Shown here: positions 53,035-62,440 of the stretch, in pieces | Numbering within the stretch: position 1 is the stretch's first letter | How the letters are laid out: each line of letters opens with the position of its first letter | Origin: Noviherbaspirillum malthae | GTDB lineage: Bacteria > Pseudomonadota > Gammaproteobacteria > Burkholderiales > Burkholderiaceae_D | DNA: 64,000 nucleotides | Direction of reading: 5' to 3' | NCBI RefSeq assembly: GCF_015352985.1 | Contig: NZ_JACYXF010000025.1 | Location: 19,920-83,919, forward strand | Notes under the pieces: generated by a model | The model's database searches: none | Seen by the model: the letters and a program-made list of their open reading frames with translations, nothing else | What the model was told of the DNA's origin: nothing | Position numbers and translations under genes: made by a program

Positions 53035-53610
53035 AAGCGCGTAGTTCTCGATGGCCGAACTGAGCATACTGTATGAGTCCACTGGGCCTAGGCCGTTTGA
53101 TAACAACACTCGGATTCACATTTCGTCTTTGAATACTACAAAAATCTTACGAAGGGCAGCTTTCTGGACAGGGTAACATCAGCATAGCGCCACGTTCTGA
53201 AGTTTACCGGCGATACGCTCATAGCTGAAAGTGGCAAGGAAGCAGCCTAATGTGAAATTTCTGTTCCAGATAGGCGACCTAACAGTCCACCATTCGATGG
53301 CATGGCCGTTACATGTGCAAGCTGAGGGGGCAATAACGGGGGGAAGGAGAGACTTCAGTGAATGAGGTCCCCATTCGACATGGAACACTGAAGTCTCTGG
53401 CTAATCACCTTGCGATGTATTGACTAGCCAGGTCAGATTATCCCTCCTACGAAGATGGGCATCTTGAAATCGGTCAAACATAAGGAATCCATCATCTTTG
53501 CATGCCTTCTCCTGCGAACCTTTTTCATGCGACTCGCATCGAGATGGTCTGAAACCACGCAACGTCAAATTCTACGGACAAGTGTGAAAAGGGAGGAAGG
53601 TAGGTGAACC
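53035..53610. other. 576-bp gene-free region with a large hairpin
   Basis: No convincing coding frame. The dominant feature is the perfect 13-bp inverted repeat listed separately at 53348-53398. Confidence 0.5.
53348..53398. repeat. Perfect 13-bp inverted repeat with inner stem
   Basis: AGAGACTTCAGTG (53348-53360) and its exact complement (53386-53398), with an inner 5-bp GAATG/CATTC pair in the loop. The RNA would be a two-stage hairpin of about 50 nt. It lies far from the neighbouring genes and has no T-tract, so it may be part of a small RNA or a mobile-element trace rather than a terminator. Confidence 0.6.
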
Positions 53611-54006
53611 TTATTGCCGCATCCTTACCAGCATACGGATGAAGTCACGTGCTATCGCTTGATCATGCTCGTTCAGGCGGCGCAAGTCATCGATGACTCT
53701 TGCATGTTGCGGGTCGTATCCGTCCGTCGTGCTGTTAGACGAATGTGGCGTGTGCTGCGCGGCCCCAAAGCGTAACCATTCCGTGGTGACACCTAACCAC
53801 TGGGCAAGGGCACGCAGTTTTTCCTGAGTCGGAATGGATTCGCCTACCAGCCATTTGCGAGCCGCATGAACGGTGATGGCACGACCGTCAAATCGAATAT
53901 TGAATTCCCGCGCCAGTTGCGTCGGCCCGACATCTGCATATTGAGCATCGCGCAAGGCTTGCTGCAGACGATCTCGGAAGCCTTCACGTTCATCTGTCGA
54001 ATTCAT
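53611..54006 (-). CDS. XRE-like transcriptional regulator
   Basis: 131 residues. The N-terminal half has a helix-turn-helix in the Cro/C1 style: GPTQLAREFNIRFDGRAITVHAARKWLVGESIPTQEKLRALAQWLGV. The C-terminal helical part LRRLNEHDQAIARDFIRMLVRM probably mediates dimerisation. Proteins of this form are common in Oxalobacteraceae. Its target is unknown; it is divergent from the secreted KVEK-repeat protein gene. Confidence 0.8.
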   Translation of the reverse strand: MNSTDEREGFRDRLQQALRDAQYADVGPTQLAREFNIRFDGRAITVHAARKWLVGESIPTQEKLRALAQWLGVTTEWLRFGAAQHTPHSSNSTTDGYDPQHARVIDDLRRLNEHDQAIARDFIRMLVRMRQ

Positions 54007-54255
54007 GAGCGAGCCCTGTTAGCTGCCTGTTTTCAGCATATGCCATATTCATCTCTTCTACCAGTTGGTTACGTTTGCACCAACCATCGCGCTTCTCACG
54101 TTGCAATACAGACATTGTATAAATTCAGGTCGCCATATTGCTTTTCGATAACATTCACTTACAGGTGATACAGGTTCAGGAGGTCACATTCCAGCAGTTC
54201 CTCCCTATGATGTTTCGTGCAATGACGATTTGATACCAATTTTTGGGAGAACATC

Positions 54256-54837
54256 ATGAAAAACACGAAGATCGCTAGTCCCGCTGTAAAGTTGTCCACA
54301 CTCGCCGCCGCGCTGGTGGTTAGCAGCGTCACATTCGCACAAACCGTAGCCACCACGGATACGACCGTAACGGCTACGGCAACTTCTACGCCGACGACAA
54401 CAACGACGACGCAAGTGAGCGCTACTGCAGGGACAGGAACAGCGACCACCACAGTGACCGCGACTACGGCACCGACAACGTCCACGACAGATGCAACAAC
54501 AACTAAAAAAGGTGCCACGGTCTATAAACCCGGCGCGACTTTGCCCGCTGGCGTTACCGCAAAGGCTAATGGTGGAGCAACAGTAGTGCTGCCTGAGACG
54601 GCTCAGGCTGGCCAGGCACGCGCTGCAGAGAACAAGACAGCCGCGGCGGAAAGGCGCGAAGCGGTTGCTGCCTTCAATGCGGAAAAGCCGGCGAAAGTTG
54701 ATAAGGTCGAGAAAGTAGAGAAGGTCGCGAAGATCGACAAAGTTGAAAAAGTGGAAAAGGTAGAGAAGGTCGAAAAGGTGGCGAAGATTGAGAAGATCGA
54801 ACGGCCGGAAAAAATCGAGAAGGCGCGCCGCAACTAA
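54256..54837 (+). CDS. Secreted protein with Lys-Val-Glu repeats
   Basis: 193 residues; GGGAG precedes the ATG. A Sec signal ends at TFAQ near residue 29. A threonine-rich stretch (30-85, TATATSTPTTTTTT-like) follows, then a middle part with ATVYKPGATLPAGVTAKANGGATVVLPETAQ, an alanine-rich segment, and a C-terminus of about ten KVEK/KIEK units ending in ARRN. The charged repeats probably form an extended helix or a polyampholyte tail. Function unknown. A clear terminator follows. Confidence 0.7.
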   Translation: MKNTKIASPAVKLSTLAAALVVSSVTFAQTVATTDTTVTATATSTPTTTTTTQVSATAGTGTATTTVTATTAPTTSTTDATTTKKGATVYKPGATLPAGVTAKANGGATVVLPETAQAGQARAAENKTAAAERREAVAAFNAEKPAKVDKVEKVEKVAKIDKVEKVEKVEKVEKVAKIEKIERPEKIEKARRN

Positions 54838-54874
54838 GCCATAAGCAAGTCACAACCAAGCCATCTCCATATCG

Positions 54875-54901
54875 CCGGGCGACTGCTGTTGCCCGGTTTT
54901 T
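54875..54901 (+). terminator. Intrinsic terminator
   Basis: CCGGGC (54875-54880) pairs with GCCCGG (54891-54896), extended by GAC/GTT to a 9-bp stem with a 4-nt loop, followed by TTTTT. A classical rho-independent terminator for the KVEK-repeat gene. Confidence 0.85.
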
Positions 54902-54926
54902 CATTGGTACTACAATTGTTATTAGA

Positions 54927-55679
54927 ATGAAAAAACTGACTCTCCTTGCCGCAGCCTTCTTGTCTCAGACTGCGCTGGCCGAAGGTAATGTCACCTTGAA
55001 GACGGGCTTCGACTACACCACAGGCAACTACGGCACGAGCACCCGCACTGAAATTACCGCCATCCCATTCATCGGCACTTACGAGACGGGCGACTGGACG
55101 TTCAAGGCGTCGATCCCTTATCTGCGGATTACCGGATCAGACAATGTTGTAGCAGGCGTAGGTGTGGTACGGCCAGCCTCCACTGCGGTGCGCACGGATA
55201 CCGGCCTTGGTGACCTTACCACCAGCGCGACCTATTCGTTCCTGATCGACCCGAAGTCGCAGTTCGGTATTGATGTGACAGCCAAGATTAAGTTCGGCAC
55301 GGCAGATGCCGACAAGGGGCTAGGCACCGGGGAGAACGATTACTGGGTGATGATCGACCCTTATGCCAAGATGGGTAACATCACCTGGTTCGGCGGCATC
55401 GGTTATGGCATGCTGGGATCGTCCGACACGCTGCAGCTCAAGGACGTCGTAAGTGCGAATGCGGGGCTGTCCTACAAGTTGAACCAACAAGCAAGCGTTG
55501 GAGCGATGCTGGATTATCGGAGTAAGTCCACGGACACGGGGTACGTCCAGCGTGAGCTGACCGCGTTCTACTCACACAAGCTCGGCGGCGGGTACAAACT
55601 GCAGGCATATGCCACCAAAGGCTTTTCTGACGGCAGTCCTGACTGGGGTGCCGGGGCCAACGTTGGCTACAATTTCTAG
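54927..55679 (+). CDS. Outer-membrane beta-barrel protein
   Basis: 250 residues. A signal peptide ends at ALAEG near residue 19. The mature protein is an alternation of short amphipathic strands (GNVTLKTGFDYTTGNYG, WTFKASIPYLRITG, ATYSFLIDPKSQFGIDV) and ends in phenylalanine (GYNF), the outer-membrane insertion signal. It resembles the transporter/MetA-pathway barrel family of about 12 strands. The substrate is unknown. It lies 26 bp after a strong terminator, so it must have its own promoter; no strong ribosome binding site is seen. Confidence 0.8.
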   Translation: MKKLTLLAAAFLSQTALAEGNVTLKTGFDYTTGNYGTSTRTEITAIPFIGTYETGDWTFKASIPYLRITGSDNVVAGVGVVRPASTAVRTDTGLGDLTTSATYSFLIDPKSQFGIDVTAKIKFGTADADKGLGTGENDYWVMIDPYAKMGNITWFGGIGYGMLGSSDTLQLKDVVSANAGLSYKLNQQASVGAMLDYRSKSTDTGYVQRELTAFYSHKLGGGYKLQAYATKGFSDGSPDWGAGANVGYNF

Positions 55680-55760
55680 GCCCGTGCGTTTAGCTAGGCA
55701 CTCATTCTTATGAGCGCACAATGGAAACAGCTGCCTTTAACGGTCATACGACCCAAGTCA

Positions 55761-55787
55761 CGGCTATGGGGCTGTTTCCCATAGCCG
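55761..55787. terminator. Hairpin between convergent genes
   Basis: CGGCTATGGG (55761-55770) and exact complement CCCATAGCCG (55778-55787) with a 7-nt loop. It lies between the barrel gene and the convergent receiver-like gene. T-tracts are lacking, but the position suits a bidirectional terminator. Confidence 0.55.
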
Positions 55788-55834
55788 GTGCAATGGAGCG
55801 ATATACCTTTCAGGCGTAGCTGTGTGCTGTGGGA

Positions 55835-56344
55835 TCAAGCCCGCTTGCGACCAGGCGGCCGGACGTCCGCGTGGCGATGTGGTGAAGCAGTGCGGACGGA
55901 CAGTCGGCGTAATGGCAGGTGTACATAACGCTCGCTGGCCGCTTCCATCAGGATGCCTTCGACAGCTGTAAGCAACATCGCGCTCGCTTGCCTGTCGCCG
56001 CATTCTTCCCGCAACCCTGCCAGATTGAGTGCGCCCTGAGCGCCCATAACTTTGAGCGCGGCTCGGATGACCGGCATGAAACGGTGGGAGAAGTCCGCAC
56101 CGTTGACTACGATGCCGTAAAAGGGAATGTGCGTTGTGTGATAGCCGATCTTAACCTGCCTAGCAAAATCATAGAGGTGACCCTCATCGAAATGCGCCCC
56201 ACAGAGAACCAGCGAGATACTCCCATCCAGTTCAGCCTGGGCGCTGTGCCAGTCAGTGCACGTTACCAGCTCGAAGTCGTTTCGTAATGCGTTGAGGGGA
56301 AAAGCGATTTCTTCTTCACGTCCTGCGAGCAGAATCCGCTGCAT
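55835..56344 (-). CDS. Degenerate receiver-like protein
   Basis: 169 residues. The segment RILLAGREEEIAFPLNALRND followed by ELDGSISLVLCGAHFDEGHLYDFARQVK and IPFYGIVVNG has the alternating strand-helix plan of a response-regulator receiver. However, the phospho-acceptor aspartate is not in its normal place (LVLCGAHFDEG). The C-terminal 60 residues are helical, ending in a basic tail. I infer a phosphorylation-independent pseudo-receiver. No histidine kinase is adjacent. Confidence 0.6.
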   Translation of the reverse strand: MQRILLAGREEEIAFPLNALRNDFELVTCTDWHSAQAELDGSISLVLCGAHFDEGHLYDFARQVKIGYHTTHIPFYGIVVNGADFSHRFMPVIRAALKVMGAQGALNLAGLREECGDRQASAMLLTAVEGILMEAASERYVHLPLRRLSVRTASPHRHADVRPPGRKRA

Positions 56345-56608
56345 ACGCCTCCCGACTTGTTTTCATGTATGGAGGTTAGAAAGATTGAGCGCAAGCAAGT
56401 TCCCAATAGTGCAATTATTTACAAATAGCAATACCTTGATGAAGCGGTCCTCTCTACTTCTCGGGATGGTAACTCGGATCTGCCCATTATTGATTTGGCG
56501 TCTGTAGATATGATCCTTTAACCTTTAGGAGGTAATGATGTTTAAGCGCATAGGAGATAGCGAAGGCAGCCTTGGCGGAACATGGACTAGCCACCGAAAT
56601 TCAGGCAA

Positions 56609-56851
56609 CTAGCGGACTAGACGCAGTCCGTATTTTTTACGCATCGCATCTTCAAGTTCCTCTATGCATTTTTGGGTTACAAACGCCCGCACTGATTCTC
56701 TCTGGTCTTCTCCCCCGATATCATCAACGTCAATGGAAGCCTTCCACTGGTCTAGCAAATCGTCCAAAGCTGTACGATGTACGAAGTCTTCATTTTTCAT
56801 CTCTCTTACCCACTCTGTTTCACAAATCGGCAAACCATCGAGAAACCACAT
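56609..56851 (-). CDS. Possible small acidic protein
   Basis: 80 residues with helical, acidic composition (TALDDLLDQWKASIDVDDIGGEDQRESVRAFV). It reads like a real soluble protein rather than a shadow frame, but no Shine-Dalgarno sequence precedes ATG 56851 and I know no family. Confidence 0.35.
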   Translation of the reverse strand: MWFLDGLPICETEWVREMKNEDFVHRTALDDLLDQWKASIDVDDIGGEDQRESVRAFVTQKCIEELEDAMRKKYGLRLVR

Positions 56852-57324
56852 CGTTGTATAGTTTCGCTATTACTTATGAAATAGACCACTTCGAGAAGTT
56901 CGAGTTGAAGAAGGCATTTTCTTTGGGGGCCTAGCCTCATTTGCCTGCGCGAGCCACCAGAAGTTTGACAATGGGTCTTGTATCAACATTGCCGGACCGT
57001 CGGCATTAATTGGTAACGGGTTGTCTCTTCCCCGTGATTCGGTATGTTCCAGCGAAGTATATTCCCCTGAAGAAATTCTTTGACATTAATGTGGCTAAGC
57101 GCCAATGGCTGGAGTTGAACAGGTAGCAGCCGTATTTGAGATTTCTGTGCAAGGGCGGCTGCCTTGGAACCTTGTTGGCAAAAGGGCATTCTTTCGACAT
57201 TTTGTGTAATAGGTGAGCACGCGTTACTCGTTGCAAGCCATCGGCGGCACTCGTGCTGTTCCATTTTGTTGTTTGTATCAAAGACTATCTGGCGCAACCG
57301 GCTACAAGGACTTGCCACGTCTTG
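56852..57324. other. Gene-free stretch
   Basis: 473 bp with several short frames on both strands, none with a binding site or convincing composition. No hairpin with T-tract seen. Confidence 0.4.
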
Positions 57325-57966
57325 TCAGCACTGTTCCGCACTCTTGCCAGTGTAGCGGTCGGCGCGATGGTTGTTGGCGAGCGTCAGATTTAGAATCACT
57401 GTTGCGATCAGCGAAATAAGGGCCGTGTGAATGCTGTCCGTCATCGCGAAAAGCAGCAATACCAGACAGTCCAGCGTCAGCTGCGTAATGCCTGCACGCA
57501 AGCCGAATGCCTCTTGCAAATACAGGCACAGAATGTTGAAGCCGCCGAGACTTGCATTGTGCCGAAACAGGATCAGTAGGCCAACACCGGCGAGCAGGCC
57601 GCCGGATATCGAGGCGAAAATCAAATCAATGCTGTCGAAGCGTACTAAACTTGGGATGGCCTCGCAGAAGGCCGACAGTAGAAGCACGGAGCCGAGCGTC
57701 TTGATGGTGAAGCCCCATCCCTTCTTTCTTACCGCTAGAATGTAGAAGGGAAGGTTGACTGCGGCAAAAAACAAGCCGAAGCTGAATCCGGTCAGCTGGT
57801 GCACTAAAAGTGCAACGCCGACAACGCCTCCCGTCACCAGACCAGCCTTGCTCAGCACCGTGACGCCGATGGCTGCCAAGAAGGTGCCGGTAAAGATTGC
57901 CTGCAGGTCTTCGATTGTCGTATGTGTACTGGCTAGGCTAATCTGGCGTGTCGGAAGAAGTGGCAT
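57325..57966 (-). CDS. YitT-family membrane protein
   Basis: 213 residues if started at ATG 57966; ATG 57981 adds five. About five membrane helices with the YitT pattern: LAAIGVTVLSKAGLVTGGVVGVALLVHQLTGFSFGLFF, SGGLLAGVGLLILFRHNASLGGFNIL and LDCLVLLLFAMTDSIHTALISLIATVIL. The function of the family is unresolved, possibly small-molecule transport. It lacks the C-terminal soluble DUF2179 domain of longer members. Confidence 0.85.
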   Translation of the reverse strand: MPLLPTRQISLASTHTTIEDLQAIFTGTFLAAIGVTVLSKAGLVTGGVVGVALLVHQLTGFSFGLFFAAVNLPFYILAVRKKGWGFTIKTLGSVLLLSAFCEAIPSLVRFDSIDLIFASISGGLLAGVGLLILFRHNASLGGFNILCLYLQEAFGLRAGITQLTLDCLVLLLFAMTDSIHTALISLIATVILNLTLANNHRADRYTGKSAEQC

Positions 57967-58098
57967 TGCTGTGTACCGCAAAGAGTCGGCGGGTCCTGTG
58001 CGTGTGATTCCTTGGGAAGCGCAGACTACGACATCTGCCTTCCATCATGGGTGCTGCTGTGATCGGTCAGCAAAGTTCTCTGGCTCTCTGGCCCGGTT

Positions 58099-58524
58099 TC
58101 AAGTGGCGGCGCAATCCGCCTTCAACGCTTCAGCATGCTGCAGAAAAGATGCAAGCATCCTGTCCATGGTCGTAATATGGAAATGGAGCCACTGGGAAAA
58201 CAGGCCAGCAATTTCCTGTCCCTCTGCTATGGCGCCCTCCCTGACACGCAGGCAGGCCTGCTGAAGCGCATTAAGCGCCTGGGCGTGCTGCCCGCGGTGG
58301 CATAAAACTCCTGGAAAGCCAATGTCTGCCATTGCCTGCTCCTCGTCCTTGAAATGATTACGGACTTCCTTCAGCAATGTCTCAAACGCCGCGACGAATT
58401 CAGCATCGGAAACTGATGACAGCTGGTCAAGCCTATCGTGCAGTGCATGGTGGGATTCATCCATGAAGTCGATACCTAGCGTGAGCGATTCCGAAGTTGA
58501 GTCGCGAGAAGGAATGAGGCACAT
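58099..58524 (-). CDS. Bacteriohemerythrin-like protein
   Basis: 141 residues. The diiron ligands of hemerythrin are present in order: FMDESHHALHDRL near residue 20, HFKDEEQAM near 55, CHRGQHAQAL near 76 and WLHFHITTMD near 112. Single-domain proteins of this kind bind oxygen and are thought to deliver it or sense it. The gene is monocistronic, and a near-consensus FNR-type box lies about 200 bp upstream. Confidence 0.9.
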   Translation of the reverse strand: MCLIPSRDSTSESLTLGIDFMDESHHALHDRLDQLSSVSDAEFVAAFETLLKEVRNHFKDEEQAMADIGFPGVLCHRGQHAQALNALQQACLRVREGAIAEGQEIAGLFSQWLHFHITTMDRMLASFLQHAEALKADCAAT

Positions 58525-59085
58525 ACATGCTTTCTTACAGAGTCAAATGGCAGTGGAGGCCTGCATTGCCTATGACGGAATACCGCCCGGCCCCACGCAG
58601 GAATGATGATGTCATCTGGCGACGCCCGGCTTAGCGGAGCAGTGCCTTGGCCAAGCATAAAGCCGCGGCATCCCCCAGTAGCTCTCAGTCGTCAGGAAGC
58701 GATGTTAGAAGTAGCACCCCGAGATTTGATTGATCCAAGTCAATTTATTCCGAACCGTCCTGCCACAGCTAATGACGGTCGATTGACATCCGCGCTCATT
58801 ACTTCAAATGGCAGCTGACAGTTGCAAACGCCGGGTAGGACCGCAACAGACAAGATCGCATCCGCGTTCGATCAGAAGGCATCCCAGAGACATCAAACTC
58901 ATGAGAGGAGAGGAGAGGCGGAGCGGTGTATCGCTTCGCAACGGACGTGCATGGGAAATTCACGCGTTATTTCGCCTTACTACTTATTGGCGAAATGTTC
59001 CTCTCTTATGGGATTGAAGTTACCAGCAACCTCTTCGCCAGTAAGGGTGACTAAAGCCAGGAAGCGAGCCGATCATGGACACCGC
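58525..59085. other. 561-bp region without gene, with FNR-like box
   Basis: No supported coding frame. Contains the FNR/ANR-type half-dyad at 58730-58743 described separately. Confidence 0.45.
58730..58743. promoter_or_regulatory. FNR/ANR-like box
   Basis: TTGATCCAAGTCAA differs from the consensus TTGAT-N4-ATCAA at one position. It lies 206 bp upstream of the hemerythrin gene start, which would make oxygen-limited expression plausible, although the distance is long. Confidence 0.4.
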
Positions 59086-59526
59086 TTAACGGAAGACCAT
59101 GACTGGAACCGGTGAGTCTGCCAGTACTCGCTGCGTCTCGCTGCCTAGCAGGAGCTTGCTTATGCCTCTGCGTCCGTGAGAAGCAATGAAGATGACATCA
59201 CAGCCGAAGCGTTCGACGGCTGCAATCATCTCTCCGCTGGGATCAACTGAGCACGGCGTCGTCGTTTCACATGGCACCCCTTGTTTCCGCGCCTCGTCGG
59301 CAAGACGCTGGACATATTGTTTTGAAAGGCGCAGCGCATCGTTCTCAATTTCCTTCTTATAGCCTGAAATCGCAGCTCCTTCAATTGGATGCGGATACAC
59401 GTAGGGATGAGCCACTGAAATCGCCACGATTTTCCCATTATTCGTCTTGGCCGCTTCAATCGCAGGGCCAAAGGTTTTTTCTGCCAACGGCGATCCATCA
59501 GTTGGAACAAGTATGGATTTGAACAT
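59086..59526 (-). CDS. Universal stress protein, single domain
   Basis: 146 residues. UspA fold with ILVPTDGSPLAEK at the N-terminus and the ATP-binding signature ASHGRRGISKLLLGSETQRVLADSPVPVMV (G-2x-G-9x-G-S pattern) at the end. Such proteins are induced on growth arrest or low oxygen. It is in the same direction as the Pat-like gene, separated by 157 bp. Confidence 0.92.
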   Translation of the reverse strand: MFKSILVPTDGSPLAEKTFGPAIEAAKTNNGKIVAISVAHPYVYPHPIEGAAISGYKKEIENDALRLSKQYVQRLADEARKQGVPCETTTPCSVDPSGEMIAAVERFGCDVIFIASHGRRGISKLLLGSETQRVLADSPVPVMVFR

Positions 59527-59683
59527 AACGATTCTCTCCTAAGCTAATGAAATAAAGAAATTCAGCATCCCCTACCATCAGGACACACCCATGCTCTCGG
59601 TCAAATCCGTCTGATGTGCCAAGGTATAGTCTGCAATGCAAGCGCCATTATTTGCGGCGTCGTTGTGGCCAAGGGGGCTCGGT

Positions 59684-62365
59684 TTATTGTGGCTGCAATT
59701 CAAGCTTCATCAACATTGTCCCACCTTCGGTCGAGGGGGAAATTTCAAATCCAAGGGTGCTCGCTAGGTTGAGAATTCCATGGTTGTAGCTTAGTGCCTC
59801 GCCGACGATACGCTGCGTACCCCGCTGAGTGCAATATACAATCAGTTTCTTCATCAGTGCGTAACCCAATCCTTGACCCTTATGATCGGAGCGAACAATT
59901 ACCGCAAACTCCGCCTCAACGTTGTCAGGATCCGCAACAACGCGTGCAACACCGAGGGTTTCCCATGCTCCAGTATCAAGCTTGCGCGTGGCAATGAACG
60001 CCATTTCGCGGTCGTAGTCGATCTGTGTCAGCCGCGCGAGCTGCGAAGGCGATAACTCACGTATTCGAATGAACATCCGGTAGCGGACGTCTTCCGGGTC
60101 TAGCGCGTTGAAGAACGCCACATGCGCAGCGCCATCCTCGGGTCGGATCGGACGCAACAACAGCTCGGCACCTTGCCACTGAACCCGTTCTTCCAGCTCG
60201 GCCGGATATGGGCGGATGGCCAGTCGTTCCAATCCATTGCCTTTTACCGGTTTCACGCAGATACGCGCATCCAGCGCAATCACGCCATCGGCGTCCGCAA
60301 ATAGCGGATTGATGTCGAGTTCCTGCAGTTCGGGCAGGTCGATCACCATGTCGGATACCTGTACGAGCGTGCGGCTGACTGCTTCGATATCGGCCGGACG
60401 ACGGTTGCGGTAGCCGCCAAGCAGCCGTGCAATGCGCGTACGTGAGATCAGCTCGCGGGCCAACACGCCGTTAAGCGGCGGCAGTGCAATAGCACGATCG
60501 GCCGTTACCTCAACCGCAATGCCGCCTTGCCCGAACAGAATAACAGGTCCAAACACCAGGTCCGTTGCAACACCTACAATGACTTCGCGGCCCTCCGGCC
60601 GTCGCGCCATCGCCTGCACCGTGAAGCCTGCCAATCGCGCATGCGGATATACCTCACGGAGCCGCGCATGCATCTTTTCGGCAGCCGCTGTCACCGCCTC
60701 AGCGCTTTCCAGGTCCAGCACGACACCGCCTACATCGGACTTGTGGGTGATATCGGGAGAGAGGATTTTCAACGCGACCGGAAAACCGATGTCTTGTGCC
60801 ACTTGACCGGCAGCGACGGGATCATTGACGGTGCGGGTTTCCACAATCGGGATACCGTAAGCTGCCAATACCTGCTTGGCTTCCCATTCCGAAAGCAGCT
60901 CCCGCTTCTCGGCAATGACCTGCTCCACAATTGCACGTGCACTTTTCTTGTCTTCAAGGTGCATGTCCGATATGGCGGACGGTACTTCCATCAATAGCTG
61001 CTGGTTTCTCTGGTAACGAACCATCTGCATGAAGCCACCGATTGCCTTTTCCGGCGTATCGTAGGTCGGCACACCGATGTCTGCGAAAGTCCTTCTTGCG
61101 GCTGCTACAGATTCGCCGCCCAGCCAGCAAGCCAATACATTACGTTGCGATTGCCTGAGAATCGGGGACAGCGTCGTTGCTATCTCGACGCTTGGTACGA
61201 TTGCGGTAGGAGCATGGATAAAAAGTATGGCATCGACATCCATGTCGTCCAACAGGATTTTCAGGGCTTGCGCGTAACGTTTGGGGGGCGCGTCACCCAC
61301 GATATCGATCGGATTTGCCTTGGACCAATTGTCTGGCAATACCGCGTCAAGACGTTCCAACGTCGCAGGGGAAAGGCGAGCGAGCTTGCCACCGGACGAG
61401 ATAAGGGTATCGGTCGCCATCACACCCGGACCGCCGCCATTGGTAAGAATCGCTAGGCGCTCTCCGCATAGCGGACGCAGGCGGGCCAGGGTCTCGACCG
61501 CATCGAACAGTTCTTCAGTCGAGTACACTCGCAGCATGCCCGCACGCCGGATTGCCGCGTCGTACACGTCGTCGGCGCCGGCCAACGCACCGGTATGGGA
61601 TGTGGCCGCCTTCGCGCCTTCTGCGACCCGGCCGGCCTTGATGACCAGTGTCGGCTTGCTGCGTGCAGCCGCACGCGCGGCCGACATGAACTTGCGTGCC
61701 GAGCTGACCGCTTCGATGTACAGCAGGATGGCTTGCGTATCGGGGTCACTGGCGAGACAGTCGATGACGTCGCCGAAATCCACATCCGCGCTGTCGCCAA
61801 GGGAGACAAACTTCGAAAATCCGATGTTGCGTGACTTGGCCCAGTCGAGTACGCCGGTGACCATGGCTCCGGATTGAGAAACGAATGCGATCTTGCCGGG
61901 CAAGGCATCGACATGAGCGAAGCTGGCATTGAGGCGAATGCCAGGCACTAGCATGCCGACACAGTTCGGCCCCAGGATGCGCAACAGGTAGGGTTTGGCG
62001 GCGGCCAGCATCAGCTCTTTCATCGTCTTGCCGCGCCAGTCCTTGTGCACCGACAATCCTGCGGTAAGCACAATGGCAGCGCGAGTTCCGCGTTCGCCGA
62101 GCTGGCCAATCAACTCTGGAACACTAGCAGGAGGTGTACAGATAACCGCCAAGTCGGGGGTACCGGGCAGGGAAGCAATGTCGGGGTAGGCCTTGAGGCC
62201 GCATAGCGTTTCATACTTCGGATTGACAGGATAGATGTCCCCTTGAAATCCCCCGCAGACGACATTTTCCAGCACGGTAGTGCCGACGCTGCGAGGCCTG
62301 TTGGACGCACCGATGATGGCGACTGACTTGGGGTGAAACAGGTAATTCAGATTGCGAACCGTCAT
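59684..62365 (-). CDS. NDP-forming acyl-CoA synthetase/GNAT acetyltransferase (Pat-like)
   Basis: 893 residues from ATG 62365; a longer frame to 62428 lacks a good start. N-terminal CoA-binding and succinyl-CoA-ligase domains (FHPKSVAIIGASNRPRSVG, GPNCVGMLVPG, KAATSHTGALAGADDVYDAA) are followed by an ATP-grasp domain (residues 480-690, LKILSPDITHKSDVGGVVLDL) and a C-terminal GNAT domain (715-890, VRSDHKGQGLGYALMKKLI). This is the architecture of Pat/PatZ lysine acetyltransferases that modify and inactivate acetyl-CoA synthetase. The histidine in SHTGALAG is conserved, so synthetase activity cannot be excluded. Neighbouring stress proteins suggest an anaerobic or stress regulon. Confidence 0.9.
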   Translation of the reverse strand: MTVRNLNYLFHPKSVAIIGASNRPRSVGTTVLENVVCGGFQGDIYPVNPKYETLCGLKAYPDIASLPGTPDLAVICTPPASVPELIGQLGERGTRAAIVLTAGLSVHKDWRGKTMKELMLAAAKPYLLRILGPNCVGMLVPGIRLNASFAHVDALPGKIAFVSQSGAMVTGVLDWAKSRNIGFSKFVSLGDSADVDFGDVIDCLASDPDTQAILLYIEAVSSARKFMSAARAAARSKPTLVIKAGRVAEGAKAATSHTGALAGADDVYDAAIRRAGMLRVYSTEELFDAVETLARLRPLCGERLAILTNGGGPGVMATDTLISSGGKLARLSPATLERLDAVLPDNWSKANPIDIVGDAPPKRYAQALKILLDDMDVDAILFIHAPTAIVPSVEIATTLSPILRQSQRNVLACWLGGESVAAARRTFADIGVPTYDTPEKAIGGFMQMVRYQRNQQLLMEVPSAISDMHLEDKKSARAIVEQVIAEKRELLSEWEAKQVLAAYGIPIVETRTVNDPVAAGQVAQDIGFPVALKILSPDITHKSDVGGVVLDLESAEAVTAAAEKMHARLREVYPHARLAGFTVQAMARRPEGREVIVGVATDLVFGPVILFGQGGIAVEVTADRAIALPPLNGVLARELISRTRIARLLGGYRNRRPADIEAVSRTLVQVSDMVIDLPELQELDINPLFADADGVIALDARICVKPVKGNGLERLAIRPYPAELEERVQWQGAELLLRPIRPEDGAAHVAFFNALDPEDVRYRMFIRIRELSPSQLARLTQIDYDREMAFIATRKLDTGAWETLGVARVVADPDNVEAEFAVIVRSDHKGQGLGYALMKKLIVYCTQRGTQRIVGEALSYNHGILNLASTLGFEISPSTEGGTMLMKLELQPQ

Positions 62366-62440
62366 GTGCGCCTCGGATTGGTAGAAACGTTGCCAAGCTA
62401 TCCGTATTGAAACCTCGATGGGGTGCAATCGGTATAAAAC

